A stretch of DNA of 64,000 bases from NCBI RefSeq assembly GCF_017948485.1, contig NZ_JAFFSX010000014.1:1-64000 (forward strand). The letters are read 5' to 3'. The notes beneath the pieces are model-generated. The model did no database searches. It was not told the origin of the DNA and saw only the letters and a list, made by a program, of their open reading frames with translations. Source of the DNA: Streptomyces sp. GESEQ-35. Its GTDB lineage: Bacteria > Actinomycetota > Actinomycetes > Streptomycetales > Streptomycetaceae. Of the stretch, positions 40,899 to 49,501 are shown one piece after another (the first letter of the stretch is position 1; each line of letters begins with the position of its first letter). Made by a program: the position numbers and the translations under genes.

Positions 40899-42041
40899 AT
40901 GACCACCACACTCGAACACCCTCCCCTCCAGCAGGAACTCCCGGCCCGGGCCGCCACCGGCGTCCTCGACATCGACGCGGGCGGAAAGGGCCACCTGCGC
41001 GCCGAGAGCTGCCTGCCTTCCCCCTCCGACCTCCAGGTCCCCGCCGCGCTGATCCGCCGCCACGGCCTGCGCAAGGGCGACCTCGTGGACGGCGTGCGCG
41101 GCACACAGCGGGCGCTGACCGAAGTCGTACGCGTCAACGGCCGCCCCGCCGAGGAGCTGCGCGGCCGCCGTCACTTCCGTGACCTCACGCCGCTGCACCC
41201 GCGCGAGCGGCTCCGCCTCGAACACCCGGCGGCCGGCCTCACCGGACGCGTCGCCGACCTGATCGCGCCCGTCGGCAAGGGCCAGCGCGGGCTCATCGTG
41301 GCCCCGCCCAAGACGGGCAAGACCGTCCTCCTCCAGCAGATCGCCGCCGCCGTCGCCGGCAACCACCCCGAGGCCCGCCTGATGGTGGTACTGCTCGACG
41401 AGCGCCCCGAGGAAGTCACCGACATGCGGCGCTCCGTGCACGGCGAGGTGTACGCCTCGACGTTCGACAAGACGCCCAAACAGCACATCGCTCTGGCCGA
41501 ACTCGTCATTGAGCGGGCCAAGCGGCTCGTCGAGGCCGGCGAGGACGTCGTCATCCTCCTCGACTCCCTGACCCGGCTGTGCCGGGCGCACAACAACGCG
41601 GCCGCCGCCGGTGGCCGCACCCTCAGCGGCGGTGTCGACGCGACCGCGCTGATCGGCCCGAAGCGGTTCTTCGGCGCCGCCCGCCTCGCCGAGGAGGGCG
41701 GCTCCCTCACCATCCTGGCCACCGCCCTGGTGGAGACCGGCTCCCGCGCCGACGACTTCTTCTTCGAGGAGCTCAAGAGCACCGGCAACATGGAGCTCCG
41801 GCTCAGCCGCGAGCTCGCCGCGCGCCGTGTGTTCCCGGCCGTCGAGATCAACCCCTCCGGCACCCGCCGCGAGGAACTCCTGCTGCCCCAGGCCGAGTTG
41901 ACGGCGGTACACGGGCTGCGGCGGGTCCTGCAGTCACGGGACGGTCAGGCCGGCCTGGAGACGCTCCTGGAGCGGATGCGCGACACCCCGGACAACGCGA
42001 CGTTCCTGCGCCGGATCCAGCCGACGCTGCCCGCCGCCTGA
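40899..42041 (+). CDS. Transcription termination factor Rho, short second paralogue
   Basis: A 380-residue Rho-family RNA helicase/ATPase. Walker A APPKTGKT (135-142), Walker B VVILLDSLTR (217-226), LLDERPEEVTDM and the Q/R-loop region are intact, so ATPase and translocase activity is expected. Differences: the N-terminal SAP-like domain and the long actinobacterial insertion are missing; the cold-shock motif GFGFLR of E. coli Rho is GKGHLR (29-34); and KGTGN is KSTGN (293-297). The last change equals G337S, which I recall as a bicyclomycin-resistance substitution in E. coli. AAAGGACA precedes ATG 40899. Not next to prfA/thrB, so not the housekeeping gene. Confidence 0.9.
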   Translation: MTTTLEHPPLQQELPARAATGVLDIDAGGKGHLRAESCLPSPSDLQVPAALIRRHGLRKGDLVDGVRGTQRALTEVVRVNGRPAEELRGRRHFRDLTPLHPRERLRLEHPAAGLTGRVADLIAPVGKGQRGLIVAPPKTGKTVLLQQIAAAVAGNHPEARLMVVLLDERPEEVTDMRRSVHGEVYASTFDKTPKQHIALAELVIERAKRLVEAGEDVVILLDSLTRLCRAHNNAAAAGGRTLSGGVDATALIGPKRFFGAARLAEEGGSLTILATALVETGSRADDFFFEELKSTGNMELRLSRELAARRVFPAVEINPSGTRREELLLPQAELTAVHGLRRVLQSRDGQAGLETLLERMRDTPDNATFLRRIQPTLPAA

Positions 42042-42128
42042 TCCGGCGTGTGCGGCATCCGGGTGCTCACACGCCGCGCTCGGCCCGGGCAGCGCAGCTC
42101 AGGGCAGGTGCGTTCCTAGGTTGCCGGT

Positions 42129-43298
42129 ATGACTTTCGGATTTACGTCCCGTGTCGCCGTGTCGACCTGCGTGCTCTGTACAGCGGGCCTGCTCGCCCTC
42201 GCGCCCGTCGGCACCGCCGCCCACCCCGGCGCGGACCCGGACACGCCCGGGTCGCGACCGGCCGCACCGCAGCCGTCCCTGCTCTACCGCTCCGGCACAC
42301 AGGCGAGGCCGCACCCCCGGGTACCCGAGGTGCCGGAGGTCTCCGCGCTGTCCTGGGTGGTGGCCGACGCCCGCACCGGCGAGATCCTCGCCGCGCACGA
42401 CGCGCACCGGAAACTGCCGCCCGCCAGCACCCTCAAGACCCTGTTCGCCCTCACCGTGCTGCCCGCGCTGCCCGGCGGTATCCGCCACACGGTCGACGAG
42501 GAGGAGCTGTCGGACCTCGGCCCCGGCAGCAGCCTGGTCGGCGTCGCCGAGGGCCGCACCTACCGGGTGAGCGACCTGTGGAACGGCGTCTTCCTCAACT
42601 CCGGCAACGACGCCGTGCACGTCCTGGCCCGGCTCAACGGCGGCTGGCGTGCCACGGCCCGGCGGATGCAGGCCAAGGCGCGCGCCCTCGGCGCCCGGGA
42701 CACCCACGTCCTGTCGCCGGACGGCTACGACACTCCGGGCCAGGTGTCCTCGGCATACGACCTGGCGGTGTTCGGCCGGGCGGGGCTGCGCCACCGGGAC
42801 TTCGCGCGGTACTGCGCCACGGCCGAGGCCCGGTTCCCCGGAGGCGGCGGATGGTCGTACGACATCCACAACACCAACCGGCTGCTGACCGGCACCGACG
42901 GCGTGGACCCGTACCCCGGTCTGGTCGGCATCAAGAACGGCTACACCAGCAACGCGGGCCACACGCTCGTCGCCGCCGCCCGCCGCGGCGGGCAGGCCGT
43001 CGTCGTCACGGTGATGAACCCTCAGACGGGCGGCGGTACCGCGGTCTACGAAGAGGCGCGATCGTTGCTCGACTGGGGGTTCGACGCCGCCGGGCGGGTC
43101 GATCCGGTGGGGTCGCTCGACGCGTTGCGCGTCAGGCCGAGGCCGGCTCCGGACGCCGGGCCCGTGGCCGCCGCGGCAGCCCCGGACACCGGGCTGGGCT
43201 GGGCGGCGACCGGCGTGATCACCGCTGCGGCCGTGCTGGGCGCCGCCGCGGTGGCGCTGTTGCTCCGGCTCATGGGCGTCCGGATCGTGCGGGACTGA
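42129..43298 (+). CDS. D-alanyl-D-alanine carboxypeptidase (S11 PBP)
   Basis: A 389-residue exported penicillin-binding protein. Signal peptide (1 to about 31), a Pro/Asp linker, then the S11 catalytic domain: STLK (Ser100-Lys103), SGN (LNSGNDAVH), and KNG (IKNGYTSNAG) in place of KTG. A C-terminal membrane helix (GVITAAAVLGAAAVALLLRL) anchors it. It trims peptidoglycan stem peptides outside the cell. The last 253 bases overlap, on the opposite strand, the end of the glycosyltransferase gene at 43046. Confidence 0.87.
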   Translation: MTFGFTSRVAVSTCVLCTAGLLALAPVGTAAHPGADPDTPGSRPAAPQPSLLYRSGTQARPHPRVPEVPEVSALSWVVADARTGEILAAHDAHRKLPPASTLKTLFALTVLPALPGGIRHTVDEEELSDLGPGSSLVGVAEGRTYRVSDLWNGVFLNSGNDAVHVLARLNGGWRATARRMQAKARALGARDTHVLSPDGYDTPGQVSSAYDLAVFGRAGLRHRDFARYCATAEARFPGGGGWSYDIHNTNRLLTGTDGVDPYPGLVGIKNGYTSNAGHTLVAAARRGGQAVVVTVMNPQTGGGTAVYEEARSLLDWGFDAAGRVDPVGSLDALRVRPRPAPDAGPVAAAAAPDTGLGWAATGVITAAAVLGAAAVALLLRLMGVRIVRD

Positions 43299-44398
43299 CC
43301 CACCGGCAGCCACAGGAGCAGACCGAGCGTGATCCAGGCGTAGGTGTTGCTGCCGAGGAATCCGTCGATGCCGGACGCGTCGTCGAACCACAGCCACACC
43401 ACGCTGGTGCACAGCACCGCGTACAAGCCGGCCGCGACCCGGACGTGCCCGGCGCGGACCAGCACGGCGAAGGCCGGCAGCAGCCAGACGAGATGGTGCA
43501 CCCAGGTGATCGGGCTGACCAGGCACGCGGTCAGCCCGGTGAGGGCGAACGCCGCCGCCCAGTCCCCGGCGGCGACCGCCCGGCGCGCCCGAGCCACCCA
43601 CACGCCCAGCAGCAGCACGACCACGGCGGCCCAGACCGCGCGGTCCGTCTCGCCGAGCCGGGCCAGGATCCCCTGCACCGACTGGTTCGACACATAGTCG
43701 AGGCGGCCGATCCGGGTCGTGTCCCACATCGCCTCGGTCCAGTAGAACCGCGACGCGTTCGGCGCCACCAGGGCGGCGACCCCCGTCGCCGCGACGGTGA
43801 CGACCGTCGCGACGGCGGCCGCACGCCAGCGGCCGGCGAGCAGCAGCAGACCGATGAACAGCGCCGGAGTGAGCTTGATCGCCGCCGCGAGGCCGATCCC
43901 CACACCCGCCAGGCGTCCCCGCCCCGTGGCCAGCAGCCATGCGTCGAAGAGGACCAGGGCCAGCAGCAGAATGTTCACCTGGCCGAAGCTGAAGGTGTCG
44001 CGCAGCGGCTCGAACAGCGCCAGGGCACAGACGCCGAGCGCGCAGCCGTACCAGCCGTACTTCCGCCAGGACCGTCCGGCCAGGACACGCACGACGACCG
44101 CGAGCGCCCCCAGATTGAGCAGCAGCGCGACGGCGATCGCGGCGTGCAGGCCGAGCAGTGACATCGGCAGCATGGAGACGGCCGCGAACGGCGGATACGT
44201 GAAGCCGTACGTCGTTCCGGGCACCCGGTAGTCGTAGAGCCGGCCGCCGTGGTGGACCCATGTGTCCACGGCCCCGTAGTAGACCCGCAGGTCGAACCAG
44301 TCGCGCAGCAGCGGAACCGTCGCGGTGAAGACGATGACGACGGCGGCGAGGGCGGCCACGAGCAGCGCGCGCCCGCGGTCCGTGCGGGGCAGTCTCAT
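43046..44398 (-). CDS. GT87-type polyprenol-phosphate-mannose mannosyltransferase
   Basis: A 450-residue polytopic membrane protein of the DUF2029/GT87 family (YYGAVDTWVHHGGRLYDYRVPG with the conserved Asp, FTYPPFAAV, GQVNILLLALVLFD, AAIKLTPALF), about 9-10 helices. These C-type glycosyltransferases extend cell-envelope mannans using polyprenol-phosphate mannose. Its ATG overlaps the stop of the mptB-like gene (ATGA). The normal family C terminus ends near LLLWLPV; here the frame runs on another 80 residues, poor in hydrophobics and antisense to the carboxypeptidase gene, perhaps because an ancestral stop was lost. Confidence 0.82.
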   Translation of the reverse strand: MRLPRTDRGRALLVAALAAVVIVFTATVPLLRDWFDLRVYYGAVDTWVHHGGRLYDYRVPGTTYGFTYPPFAAVSMLPMSLLGLHAAIAVALLLNLGALAVVVRVLAGRSWRKYGWYGCALGVCALALFEPLRDTFSFGQVNILLLALVLFDAWLLATGRGRLAGVGIGLAAAIKLTPALFIGLLLLAGRWRAAAVATVVTVAATGVAALVAPNASRFYWTEAMWDTTRIGRLDYVSNQSVQGILARLGETDRAVWAAVVVLLLGVWVARARRAVAAGDWAAAFALTGLTACLVSPITWVHHLVWLLPAFAVLVRAGHVRVAAGLYAVLCTSVVWLWFDDASGIDGFLGSNTYAWITLGLLLWLPVGQSRTIRTPMSRSNSATAAAPSTAAAVITPVAAQPSPVSGAAAAATGPASGAGLGLTRNASSDPTGSTRPAASNPQSSNDRASS

Positions 44399-45795
44399 AC
44401 GGTGCTCTCCCGCAAGGGTGCCTGGGCCGCTTGATGGGCCTGCCAGAGGACGACGACGGCGAGCACTCCGCCGGAGACGGCCAGCACCAGTTCCTCGGTA
44501 CCCGCCGGGAGACCGCTCGGCATGGCGAGCAGCGCGACGACTCCGGTCACCGCTGCCAGCCGGTGCCGTAGCGATGTGCTGGGCGCCGCCGCGCCGAGGA
44601 GGAACAACCCCCACAGGGCGTACCAGGGCCGGATCGCCGGACCGAGGAGGACCACCGCGGCGAAGCTGAGGCCCAGTGCGTAGACCGGGGTGAAGCGCGG
44701 GCGGTGCAGCCATATGGCGGCGATGGCCACAGCGGTGGCCACGAGTCCGAGCACATGCCAGACGGGCACGGCGAGGGCAGCCAGATCGCTGAGGCCCAGC
44801 TTGGTGAGCACGGCGCCGGTAGCACGGCCGAGGAGGCTGGTGAGCGCCCAGTTCTGCGGGGACACCGGCGTCTTCAGGGCTCCGATCCAGCCGTACCCCG
44901 TTCCGGCCAGGGTGGTTGCCACGACGGTGGTGACGGCCGCCGCGGCTCCCGTGGAGAGCACCGCCCGTACGGGATTGCGGCCCGCGCGGATCTGTAGGGC
45001 CACGACCGCTGCGAGGCCGAGCACGGCGGGCGCCTTGACCAACGCGGCGAGCGTGACGAGGACCGCGCCAAGCACCGGCCACCGGCCGAGGGCGGCGACC
45101 AGTCCGACGCCGAGCAGTCCGAGCATGATGGCGTCGTTGTGGGCGCCGGCCACCAGGTGCAGCAGCACCAGCGGGTTGAGGGCGCCCAGCCAGAGCGCTG
45201 CCGCCGGGTCGGCTCCGCTGTGCCGGGCGAGGCGGGGCAGCGCGGCCGCCATCAACGCCACACCGAGCAGCGCGACCAGCCGCATACCGAACAGCCCCGC
45301 CGGGATCTCGCCCCGGGTGATACCCGACAGCGCGGAGGCGACGGCGAGGAACACCGGGCCGTACGGCGCACCGGTCTGCTGCCACAGCGGGGACACCTCG
45401 TCCGCGAGCGGACCGCCGAGCCGGGCCGGGCCGTGCGCGTAGACGTCCATATGGGCGTCGACCATCGCGCCTTGTGCGAGATAGCTGTAGACGTCCCGGC
45501 TGAACAGCGGCGGGGCCAGCAGCAGGGGGGCCGCCCAGACGGCGAGGACGAGGAACAGGGAGCGCGGGGTGGGCGGTTCCGCGCTGCGGATCAGCCGTCC
45601 GAGCAGCGCCCAGGCGGCGATCAGCAGAATGATGCCGAAGTACACGCCGACCACGCCCAGGGCCGCGTGCGCGGACGAGGGCGCGATCAGCTCACGGACC
45701 GGCAGGGCTCCCGCCGTCTCACCTCCCAGCGCGAGAAAGGCGGTACCGGCCAGACCGAGAGCCTGGCAGCGACGGAGATCGACGGGGAAAGCCAT
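44395..45795 (-). CDS. Alpha-1,6-mannosyltransferase, MptB-like
   Basis: A 466-residue polytopic membrane protein of the MptA/B family (C-type mannosyltransferase). The conserved loop SRDVYSYLAQGAMVDAHMDVYAHGPA (Asp-containing catalytic region, after helix 3), PYGPVFLAVAS, LNPLVLLHLVAGAHNDAIMLG and VKAPAVLGLA match. It uses polyprenol-phosphate mannose to lengthen lipomannan-like glycans. ATG 45795 begins the family-typical MAFPVDLRRCQALGL; GTG 45804 is possible, and no clear ribosome site is visible for either. Operon with the GT87 gene. Confidence 0.82.
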   Translation of the reverse strand: MAFPVDLRRCQALGLAGTAFLALGGETAGALPVRELIAPSSAHAALGVVGVYFGIILLIAAWALLGRLIRSAEPPTPRSLFLVLAVWAAPLLLAPPLFSRDVYSYLAQGAMVDAHMDVYAHGPARLGGPLADEVSPLWQQTGAPYGPVFLAVASALSGITRGEIPAGLFGMRLVALLGVALMAAALPRLARHSGADPAAALWLGALNPLVLLHLVAGAHNDAIMLGLLGVGLVAALGRWPVLGAVLVTLAALVKAPAVLGLAAVVALQIRAGRNPVRAVLSTGAAAAVTTVVATTLAGTGYGWIGALKTPVSPQNWALTSLLGRATGAVLTKLGLSDLAALAVPVWHVLGLVATAVAIAAIWLHRPRFTPVYALGLSFAAVVLLGPAIRPWYALWGLFLLGAAAPSTSLRHRLAAVTGVVALLAMPSGLPAGTEELVLAVSGGVLAVVVLWQAHQAAQAPLRESTV

Positions 45796-45845
45796 GGCCA
45801 ACACTCGGAAAGCGTGTCAACGTCGGGTGGCCGGAAAGCGACGAG

Positions 45846-45860
45846 CCGCCCACGGGGCGG
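45846..45860. terminator. Short GC-rich hairpin after glutaminase gene
   Basis: CCGCCC-ACG-GGGCGG lies between the glutaminase stop (45961) and the mptB-like start. A weak terminator candidate on the minus strand. No gene is seen in the remainder of 45805-45960. Confidence 0.35.
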
Positions 45861-45960
45861 GGGCCGACGTGTTACCGGTGTGTGATTGTTGCAGGTCGTC
45901 GGTCGTCTGCGGGTGGGTGAGGACCGACCGCACCCTTCACCGGCGCTGCACAAACCCCTC

Positions 45961-46887
45961 CTAGAACACTGACAGGCCCGTCAGTGTCGTGAAGCGTTCC
46001 AACGCCGCCACGCCTGCCACCGAGTTGCCTCGCTCGTCCAGACCCGGGCTCCACACACACAACGTGCAGTGGCCCGGCACGACGGCGATGATGCCGCCGC
46101 CCACGCCGCTCTTCCCGGGCAGGCCCACCCGGTAGGCGAACTCGCCTGCCGCGTCGTACGTGCCGCAGGTCAGCATCACCGCGTTGACCTGTTTGGCCTG
46201 GCTGCGGGTGAGAAGGCGGGTGCCGTCGGCGCGGATGCCGGGGCGGGCGAGGAAGGCGGTGGCCAGGGCGAGGTCGGCGCAGGAGGCGGTGACGGAGCAC
46301 TGGCGGAAGTACTGGTCGAGGAGGACCGGTACGGGGTTGTCGATGTTGCCGTACGACGCCATGAAGTGGGCGAGGGCGGCGTTGCGGTCGCCGTGTGCGG
46401 TTTCGGAGGCGGCGACGTCCTTGTCGAAGTTCAGGTCCGGATTGCCGCTCTCGGCGCGCAGGAAGGCGAGCAACTCGCCGGCCGCGTCGCCGGTACGGGT
46501 GTGGAGGCGGTCGGTGACGACCAGCGCGCCCGCGTTGATGAACGGGTTGCGTGGGATGCCGTTCTCGTACTCCAGCTGCACAAGGGAGTTGAAGGGGTTG
46601 CCGGAGGGCTCGCGGCCCACGTGCTCCCAGAGCTCGTCGCCCTCGCGGGCGAGGTCCAGGGCGAGGGTGAAGACCTTGGTGATGGACTGCGTGGAGAACG
46701 GCTGCCGCCAGTCCCCCACGCCGTACACGGTGCCGTCCGGCTCCGCGACGGCCATGCCGAAGCTGCGCGGGTCGCAGGCGGCGAGCGCCGGGATGTAGTC
46801 GGCGGGGCGGCCGCGGCCCGGCAGCCGCCGGATTTCGTCGGCGATGCGTTCCAGGACCGGTGCGAAGGTCGGGGACGTCATGATCAC
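45961..46887 (-). CDS. glsA: Glutaminase A
   Basis: A 308-residue serine-dependent beta-lactamase-fold glutaminase converting Gln to Glu and ammonia. Catalytic STQSITK (Ser-x-x-Lys, about 67), ENGIPRNPFINAGALV, LDQYFRQCSV and GKSGVGGGIIAVVP are complete, and length matches the family. GGAGG lies 7 bases before GTG 46887. It follows the aspartase gene by 39 bases in the same direction and completes a Gln/Asn/Asp deamination set. Confidence 0.92.
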   Translation of the reverse strand: MIMTSPTFAPVLERIADEIRRLPGRGRPADYIPALAACDPRSFGMAVAEPDGTVYGVGDWRQPFSTQSITKVFTLALDLAREGDELWEHVGREPSGNPFNSLVQLEYENGIPRNPFINAGALVVTDRLHTRTGDAAGELLAFLRAESGNPDLNFDKDVAASETAHGDRNAALAHFMASYGNIDNPVPVLLDQYFRQCSVTASCADLALATAFLARPGIRADGTRLLTRSQAKQVNAVMLTCGTYDAAGEFAYRVGLPGKSGVGGGIIAVVPGHCTLCVWSPGLDERGNSVAGVAALERFTTLTGLSVF

Positions 46888-46926
46888 TATTGTGCCTCCG
46901 GGCTGGTCCTGGTGCGCTTTCGCAGG

Positions 46927-48336
46927 TCAGACGAGAGGTGTGCCGCTGCCCGCGACGACCTCCGGCCGCAGCAGGTCGGCGAGCCGCTCGGCGGGCAACA
47001 GGCCCTTCTCCAGGACGAGTTCGGCCACTCCGCGTCCGGTGGCGAGGGCTTCCTTGGCGATGTCGGTCGCGGCCGTGTACCCGATGTGCGGGTTGAGGGC
47101 TGTGACGAGGCCGATGGAGTTCTCCACGCTCGCGCGCAGCACCTCCGTGTTGGCGGTGATGCCCGACACGCAGCGCTCGGCGAGGGTGAGACAGGCGGCG
47201 CGCAGGTGCGTGATGCTCTCCGACAGTGAGTGCAGGATGATCGGCTCGAAGGCGTTGAGCTGGAGCTGTCCGGCCTCGGCGGCCATGGTGATGGTGACGT
47301 CGTTGCCGATCACCTCGAAGGCGACCTGGTTGACGACCTCGGGGATCACCGGGTTCACCTTGCCGGGCATGATGCTCGAACCGGCCTGCACCGGCGGCAG
47401 GTTGATCTCGCCCAGGCCCGCGCGCGGGCCCGAGGACAGCAGCCTGAGGTCGTTGCAGCTCTTGGAGAGCTTCACGGCGATCCGCTTGAGCACGCCGGAC
47501 ATCTGGACGAACGCGCCGCAGTCCTGGGTGGCTTCGACCAGGTTGGCGGCCGTGACGAGCGGGAGTCCCGTGATCTCTGCGAGGTGGCGGCGCGCCGACT
47601 CGGCGTATCCGGCGGGTGCGTTGAGGCCGGTGCCGATGGCCGTGGCGCCCAGGTTGATCTCATGGATCAACTCGACCGCCTCGTCAAGGCGGCTGCGGTC
47701 CTCGTCAATCATGACCGCATATGCGGAGAACTCCTGGCCGAGCGTCATGGGCACCGCGTCCTGCAACTGTGTACGGCCCATCTTGAGCACATCGCGGAAC
47801 TCGACGGCCTTGCGCGCGAAGGCGTCCTGAAGCACGGACATCGCCTTGAGCAACCCGTGCACCGCGAACACCGTCGCGATCTTGACCGCGGTCGGATACA
47901 CGTCGTTGGTGGACTGGCCGAGGTTGACGTCCTCGTTGGGGTGCAGATGCCCGTACTCGCCCTTGGCGTACCCCAGCAGCTCCAACGCCCTGTTCGCGAC
48001 GACCTCGTTGGCGTTCATGTTGGTCGAGGTGCCGGCGCCGCCCTGCACGACATCCACGACGAACTGGTCATGCAGCTTCCCCTCACGAATCTCACGGCAC
48101 GCCTCAACGATGACAGCGGCCTTCTTCGGCTCCAGCAGCCCGAGTTCCTCGTTCGCGAGAGCGGCGGCCTCCTTGACTGCGGCGAGGGCTTCGATGAGGT
48201 GTGGGTAGGCGGAGATGGGGGTGCCGGTGATCGCGAAGTTCTCGGTGGCGCGCAGCGTGTGGATGCCCCAGTAGACGTCGGCGGGGACGTCCCGGTCGCC
48301 GAGGAGGTCGTGTTCGCTACGGGTGGCGGCGTTCAT
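46927..48336 (-). CDS. aspA: Aspartate ammonia-lyase
   Basis: A 469-residue aspartase/fumarase superfamily enzyme forming fumarate and ammonia from Asp. GSSIMPGKVNP is the family signature with the catalytic Ser; NMNANEVVANRALELLG, QSTNDVYPTA and KMGRTQLQDAVPMTLGQE are typical for aspartase. N terminus RSEHDLLGDRDVPADVYWGIHTLRA fits AspA rather than FumC. ATG 48336 has AGAGGA about 12 bases upstream. It sits between asparaginase and glutaminase genes, after the dispersed repeat. Confidence 0.9.
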   Translation of the reverse strand: MNAATRSEHDLLGDRDVPADVYWGIHTLRATENFAITGTPISAYPHLIEALAAVKEAAALANEELGLLEPKKAAVIVEACREIREGKLHDQFVVDVVQGGAGTSTNMNANEVVANRALELLGYAKGEYGHLHPNEDVNLGQSTNDVYPTAVKIATVFAVHGLLKAMSVLQDAFARKAVEFRDVLKMGRTQLQDAVPMTLGQEFSAYAVMIDEDRSRLDEAVELIHEINLGATAIGTGLNAPAGYAESARRHLAEITGLPLVTAANLVEATQDCGAFVQMSGVLKRIAVKLSKSCNDLRLLSSGPRAGLGEINLPPVQAGSSIMPGKVNPVIPEVVNQVAFEVIGNDVTITMAAEAGQLQLNAFEPIILHSLSESITHLRAACLTLAERCVSGITANTEVLRASVENSIGLVTALNPHIGYTAATDIAKEALATGRGVAELVLEKGLLPAERLADLLRPEVVAGSGTPLV

Positions 48337-48372
48337 GAGGTGCAGGTCCTCTTTCTGAGGGGGTGAGGGTGA

Positions 48373-48440
48373 GCGCCCCTTCAGGGGCGCGGGGAACTGC
48401 GCGACCAGCCACAGACGGCCCGCAGTCGCCGAACGAGATG
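48373..48440. repeat. Dispersed Streptomyces intergenic repeat
   Basis: The sequence begins with a perfect hairpin GCGCCCC-TTCA-GGGGCGC (48373-48390) and continues GGGGAACTGCGCGACCAGCC, then ACGGCCCGCAG. I recognise this from memory as a very common Streptomyces intergenic element. It lies between the asparaginase stop and the aspA start. It may act as an mRNA stem or processing signal; function unknown. Confidence 0.7.
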
Positions 48441-48452
48441 ACCGGCAAATCC

Positions 48453-49469
48453 CTAGGCGCAGGCCGAAACAGCAACCGGTTCCAGCGAACGAACGGGCCG
48501 CACACACCCGACCTCGTGTCCGCCCCCAAGAAGCGCCTCTCCTTGGAACTCCGTGAGCAGATCCGGCGAAACCCCGGCCCACGCGAGCGCCGCCGCAGCA
48601 ACCGGCACACGCGCCCGACTCGCCCCGTCGGCGATCTTCACGGCAACGGCCCGGCCGTCCGGCAGCGCGGCGACCTGAACGCCCTCGAACCCGTCCTTGG
48701 CAAGCAGCCCCGGCACGGCCCGCATCAACGCGGCCACATCCCGCCCCGAGCCGGAGGCCATCTCCGCATGCTCACGCATCGCGTCGGCGACCCGCGCCTC
48801 GGGCGTACCCGGCGCCGCGGTGGTGATGCGGGCGGCGGCACGGGCAAGGCCGTGCAACGAGACGGAGAACAGCGGCGCACCGCACCCGTCGACGGTCACC
48901 CGCGCGATCCGCTGCCCCGTGAGGTCCTCGACGATCTCGGCGATCGCCTGCTGAAGCGGATGCGACGGATCGAGGTACCCCTCAAGAGGCCAGTCGTTGA
49001 GCACGCAGGTGTAGAGCATCGCCGCGTGCTTGCCCGAGCAGTTCTGGGCGAGCCGCGAGGGCAGCCGCCCCTCCCGCATCCAGGCGTCCCGCACATCCGG
49101 GTCGTACGGCATGTCGGGGACGTTGCGCAACGCGTCCTCCGTGAGCCCGGCCAGCTTCAGGATCCGCCGGGCCCCGGCCAGGTGGCGTTCCTCGCCGGAG
49201 TGGCTGGCCGCGGTGAGCGAGAGGAGGTCGCCGTCCAGCGGGAGCCCGGCCCGGACCATGGCGACGGCCTGGACCGGCTTGAGCGCCGAGCGCGGATAGA
49301 ACGCGGCCTCTACGTCGCCGAGTTGGAACCGGACCTGTCCGTCGGAGCCGAGGACGACGACGGAGCCGTAGTGGATGCCCTCCACGATCCCGCCGCGTAT
49401 CAGGTGGGCGACGGGGGCGTGGAGGGGCTCGCGGGTCAGGGGTGCGGCCGCGACGGAACTGCTGAACAT
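48453..49469 (-). CDS. L-asparaginase (thermolabile type, PF06089)
   Basis: A 338-residue enzyme hydrolysing Asn to Asp and ammonia. It belongs to the serine-beta-lactamase-like asparaginase II family of actinobacteria and rhizobia: YPRSALKPVQAVAMV (S-x-x-K-type), LSLTAASHSGEERH, QNCSGKHAAML, TVDGCGAPLFSVSL and EMASGSGRDVAAL. The start is ATG 49469 (GTG 49472 overlaps its ribosome site). It lies 32 bases after the permease, in an operon that brings in and degrades asparagine. Confidence 0.88.
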   Translation of the reverse strand: MFSSSVAAAPLTREPLHAPVAHLIRGGIVEGIHYGSVVVLGSDGQVRFQLGDVEAAFYPRSALKPVQAVAMVRAGLPLDGDLLSLTAASHSGEERHLAGARRILKLAGLTEDALRNVPDMPYDPDVRDAWMREGRLPSRLAQNCSGKHAAMLYTCVLNDWPLEGYLDPSHPLQQAIAEIVEDLTGQRIARVTVDGCGAPLFSVSLHGLARAAARITTAAPGTPEARVADAMREHAEMASGSGRDVAALMRAVPGLLAKDGFEGVQVAALPDGRAVAVKIADGASRARVPVAAAALAWAGVSPDLLTEFQGEALLGGGHEVGCVRPVRSLEPVAVSACA

Positions 49470-49501
49470 CACTTCCTGCTTCTCTCAAAGCGCCGCGCGA
49501 G

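Noticed and set aside
44398..45385. N-terminal extension of the GT87 frame to 45385
   Set aside because: It is antisense-like shadow within the mptB-like gene in another frame; the ATGA-coupled start at 44398 fits the family.
46881..46920. Alternative start of glutaminase at ATG 46881
   Set aside because: The GGAGG site is 7 bases from GTG 46887 and 13 from this ATG.
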